The notes beneath the pieces were generated by a model. That model made no database searches and had not been told where the DNA came from. It saw only the letters and a program-made list of their open reading frames with translations. Below, piece after piece: positions 5,466-5,968 of a stretch of DNA of 5,968 bases. Numbering within the stretch: the first letter of the stretch is position 1; each line of letters starts with the position of its first letter. The translations under genes and the position numbers were made by a program. Origin of the DNA: Clostridiaceae bacterium (GTDB taxonomy: Bacteria; Bacillota; Clostridia; Saccharofermentanales; UBA5734). The DNA lies in NCBI GenBank assembly GCA_012729935.1, contig JAAYBY010000110.1:1-5968 (forward strand), read 5' to 3'.

Positions 5466-5968
5466 ATGAATCAATTCCAGAGTCAAAAAAAATCAAGCAG
5501 TCGCCAGAGGCGCCCATACAGACTGACAGGCCCGATCATTTTGCTTGTTATCCTCTTGTTTCTGATGCTCATTCAATCTTCACCCGAGTTACGAAAAACC
5601 GTTCTCGGACTCGTCCGTCCGGTTGAGACAACCGGCATGACAAGCGTCGGAGAGTCGGGGCAAACGACCGAGCCTCAGGCAACTGCCAGTCAGACTGAAT
5701 CAGTTGATGAGTCTGAACCAACACCAATACCAACCGCACCGGCGCTTTTTGATGAACCCATCACTCTGGCAGCCGTTGGCGACATCATTCTGCACCAGGC
5801 CGTTATTGACGGTGGACTGACCGATGATGAAGACAAGGGCCAGAAGAACTATGACTTCACACCGGCTTTCCAGTATGTTGCACCGATTATACAGGCGGCT
5901 GATCTGTCGATCTGCAATTTTGAAGGAACACTGGCCGGCCCGCCTTTCACCGGCTTTCCGCTTTTTTC
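5466..5968 (+). CDS. CapA-family (poly-gamma-glutamate synthesis-like) surface protein, N-terminal part (3' end outside window)
   Basis: The frame is open from the ATG at 5466 to the window end (167 codons). Residues 1-20 are basic and polar, about 22-38 form a hydrophobic anchor, and 53-95 form a Ser/Thr/Glu/Gln/Pro-rich linker. From about 98 a CapA/PGA_cap domain of the metallophosphatase-like fold begins. It shows ITLAAVGDIILHQAV (99-113), with the usual GD pair at 105-106, and AADLSICNFEGTL (144-156), matching the family's N-x-E-G motif. CapA proteins take part in anchoring or making poly-gamma-glutamate in some Bacillota, but most family members have no proven role, and no capB or capC is visible nearby. 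No lipobox cysteine follows the hydrophobic segment, so it is read as a signal anchor. A GGGAGAGG sequence (5446-5453) lies 12 bases before the ATG, a slightly long spacing. Codons 7-9 contain a run of eight A residues. The catalytic half is outside the window. Confidence 0.85.
   Translation, partial: MNQFQSQKKSSSRQRRPYRLTGPIILLVILLFLMLIQSSPELRKTVLGLVRPVETTGMTSVGESGQTTEPQATASQTESVDESEPTPIPTAPALFDEPITLAAVGDIILHQAVIDGGLTDDEDKGQKNYDFTPAFQYVAPIIQAADLSICNFEGTLAGPPFTGFPLF

Noticed and set aside
5300..5626. 108-codon plus-strand open frame over the ispE end and CapA-like start
   Set aside because: It overlaps two recognised genes in another frame. The true frame from 5466 gives a signal anchor and a CapA domain.

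Overview
The window looks like a chromosomal segment of a Gram-positive bacterium of the Bacillota, most likely a Clostridia-type anaerobe. The evidence is a Veg-family gene directly upstream of ispE (a Bacillota gene order), a YitT-family membrane protein, a full-length formate--tetrahydrofolate ligase, strong AGGAGG-type ribosome binding sites and good sigma-A-type promoters. The phylum is well supported; anything narrower is inference. I see no tRNA, rRNA, CRISPR array, insertion sequence or phage gene.

Layout. (1) Bases 1-96 are the last codons of recR, followed 42 bases later on the same strand by a YitT/DUF2179 membrane protein (139-1092). (2) Facing it, with only 27 bases between the stops, is a leftward pair transcribed from the middle of the window: fhs (2314-3984), then 27 bases further on a membrane-anchored class A beta-lactamase-like serine hydrolase (1120-2286). 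(3) Bases 3985-4182 are a divergent control region. A leftward extended -10 promoter for fhs and a rightward promoter for veg stand back to back with abutting -35 hexamers. (4) Rightward from there come veg (4183-4458), ispE (4510-5421), an 11-codon mini-ORF overlapping the ispE stop, and a CapA-family surface protein (5466 onward) cut off by the window end.

How the genes fit together. recR (recombinational repair), fhs (one-carbon folate metabolism) and ispE (MEP isoprenoid pathway) are housekeeping genes. The serine hydrolase and the CapA-like protein are both predicted to sit outside the membrane on a long Ser/Thr/Gln/Pro-rich stalk after a single N-terminal anchor, which suggests cell-envelope roles. 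No clear new multi-gene system is visible. The points most worth a second look are the compact divergent promoter, a perfect palindrome covering the ispE ribosome binding site, the mini-ORF between ispE and the CapA-like gene, and the altered active-site motifs of the serine hydrolase.
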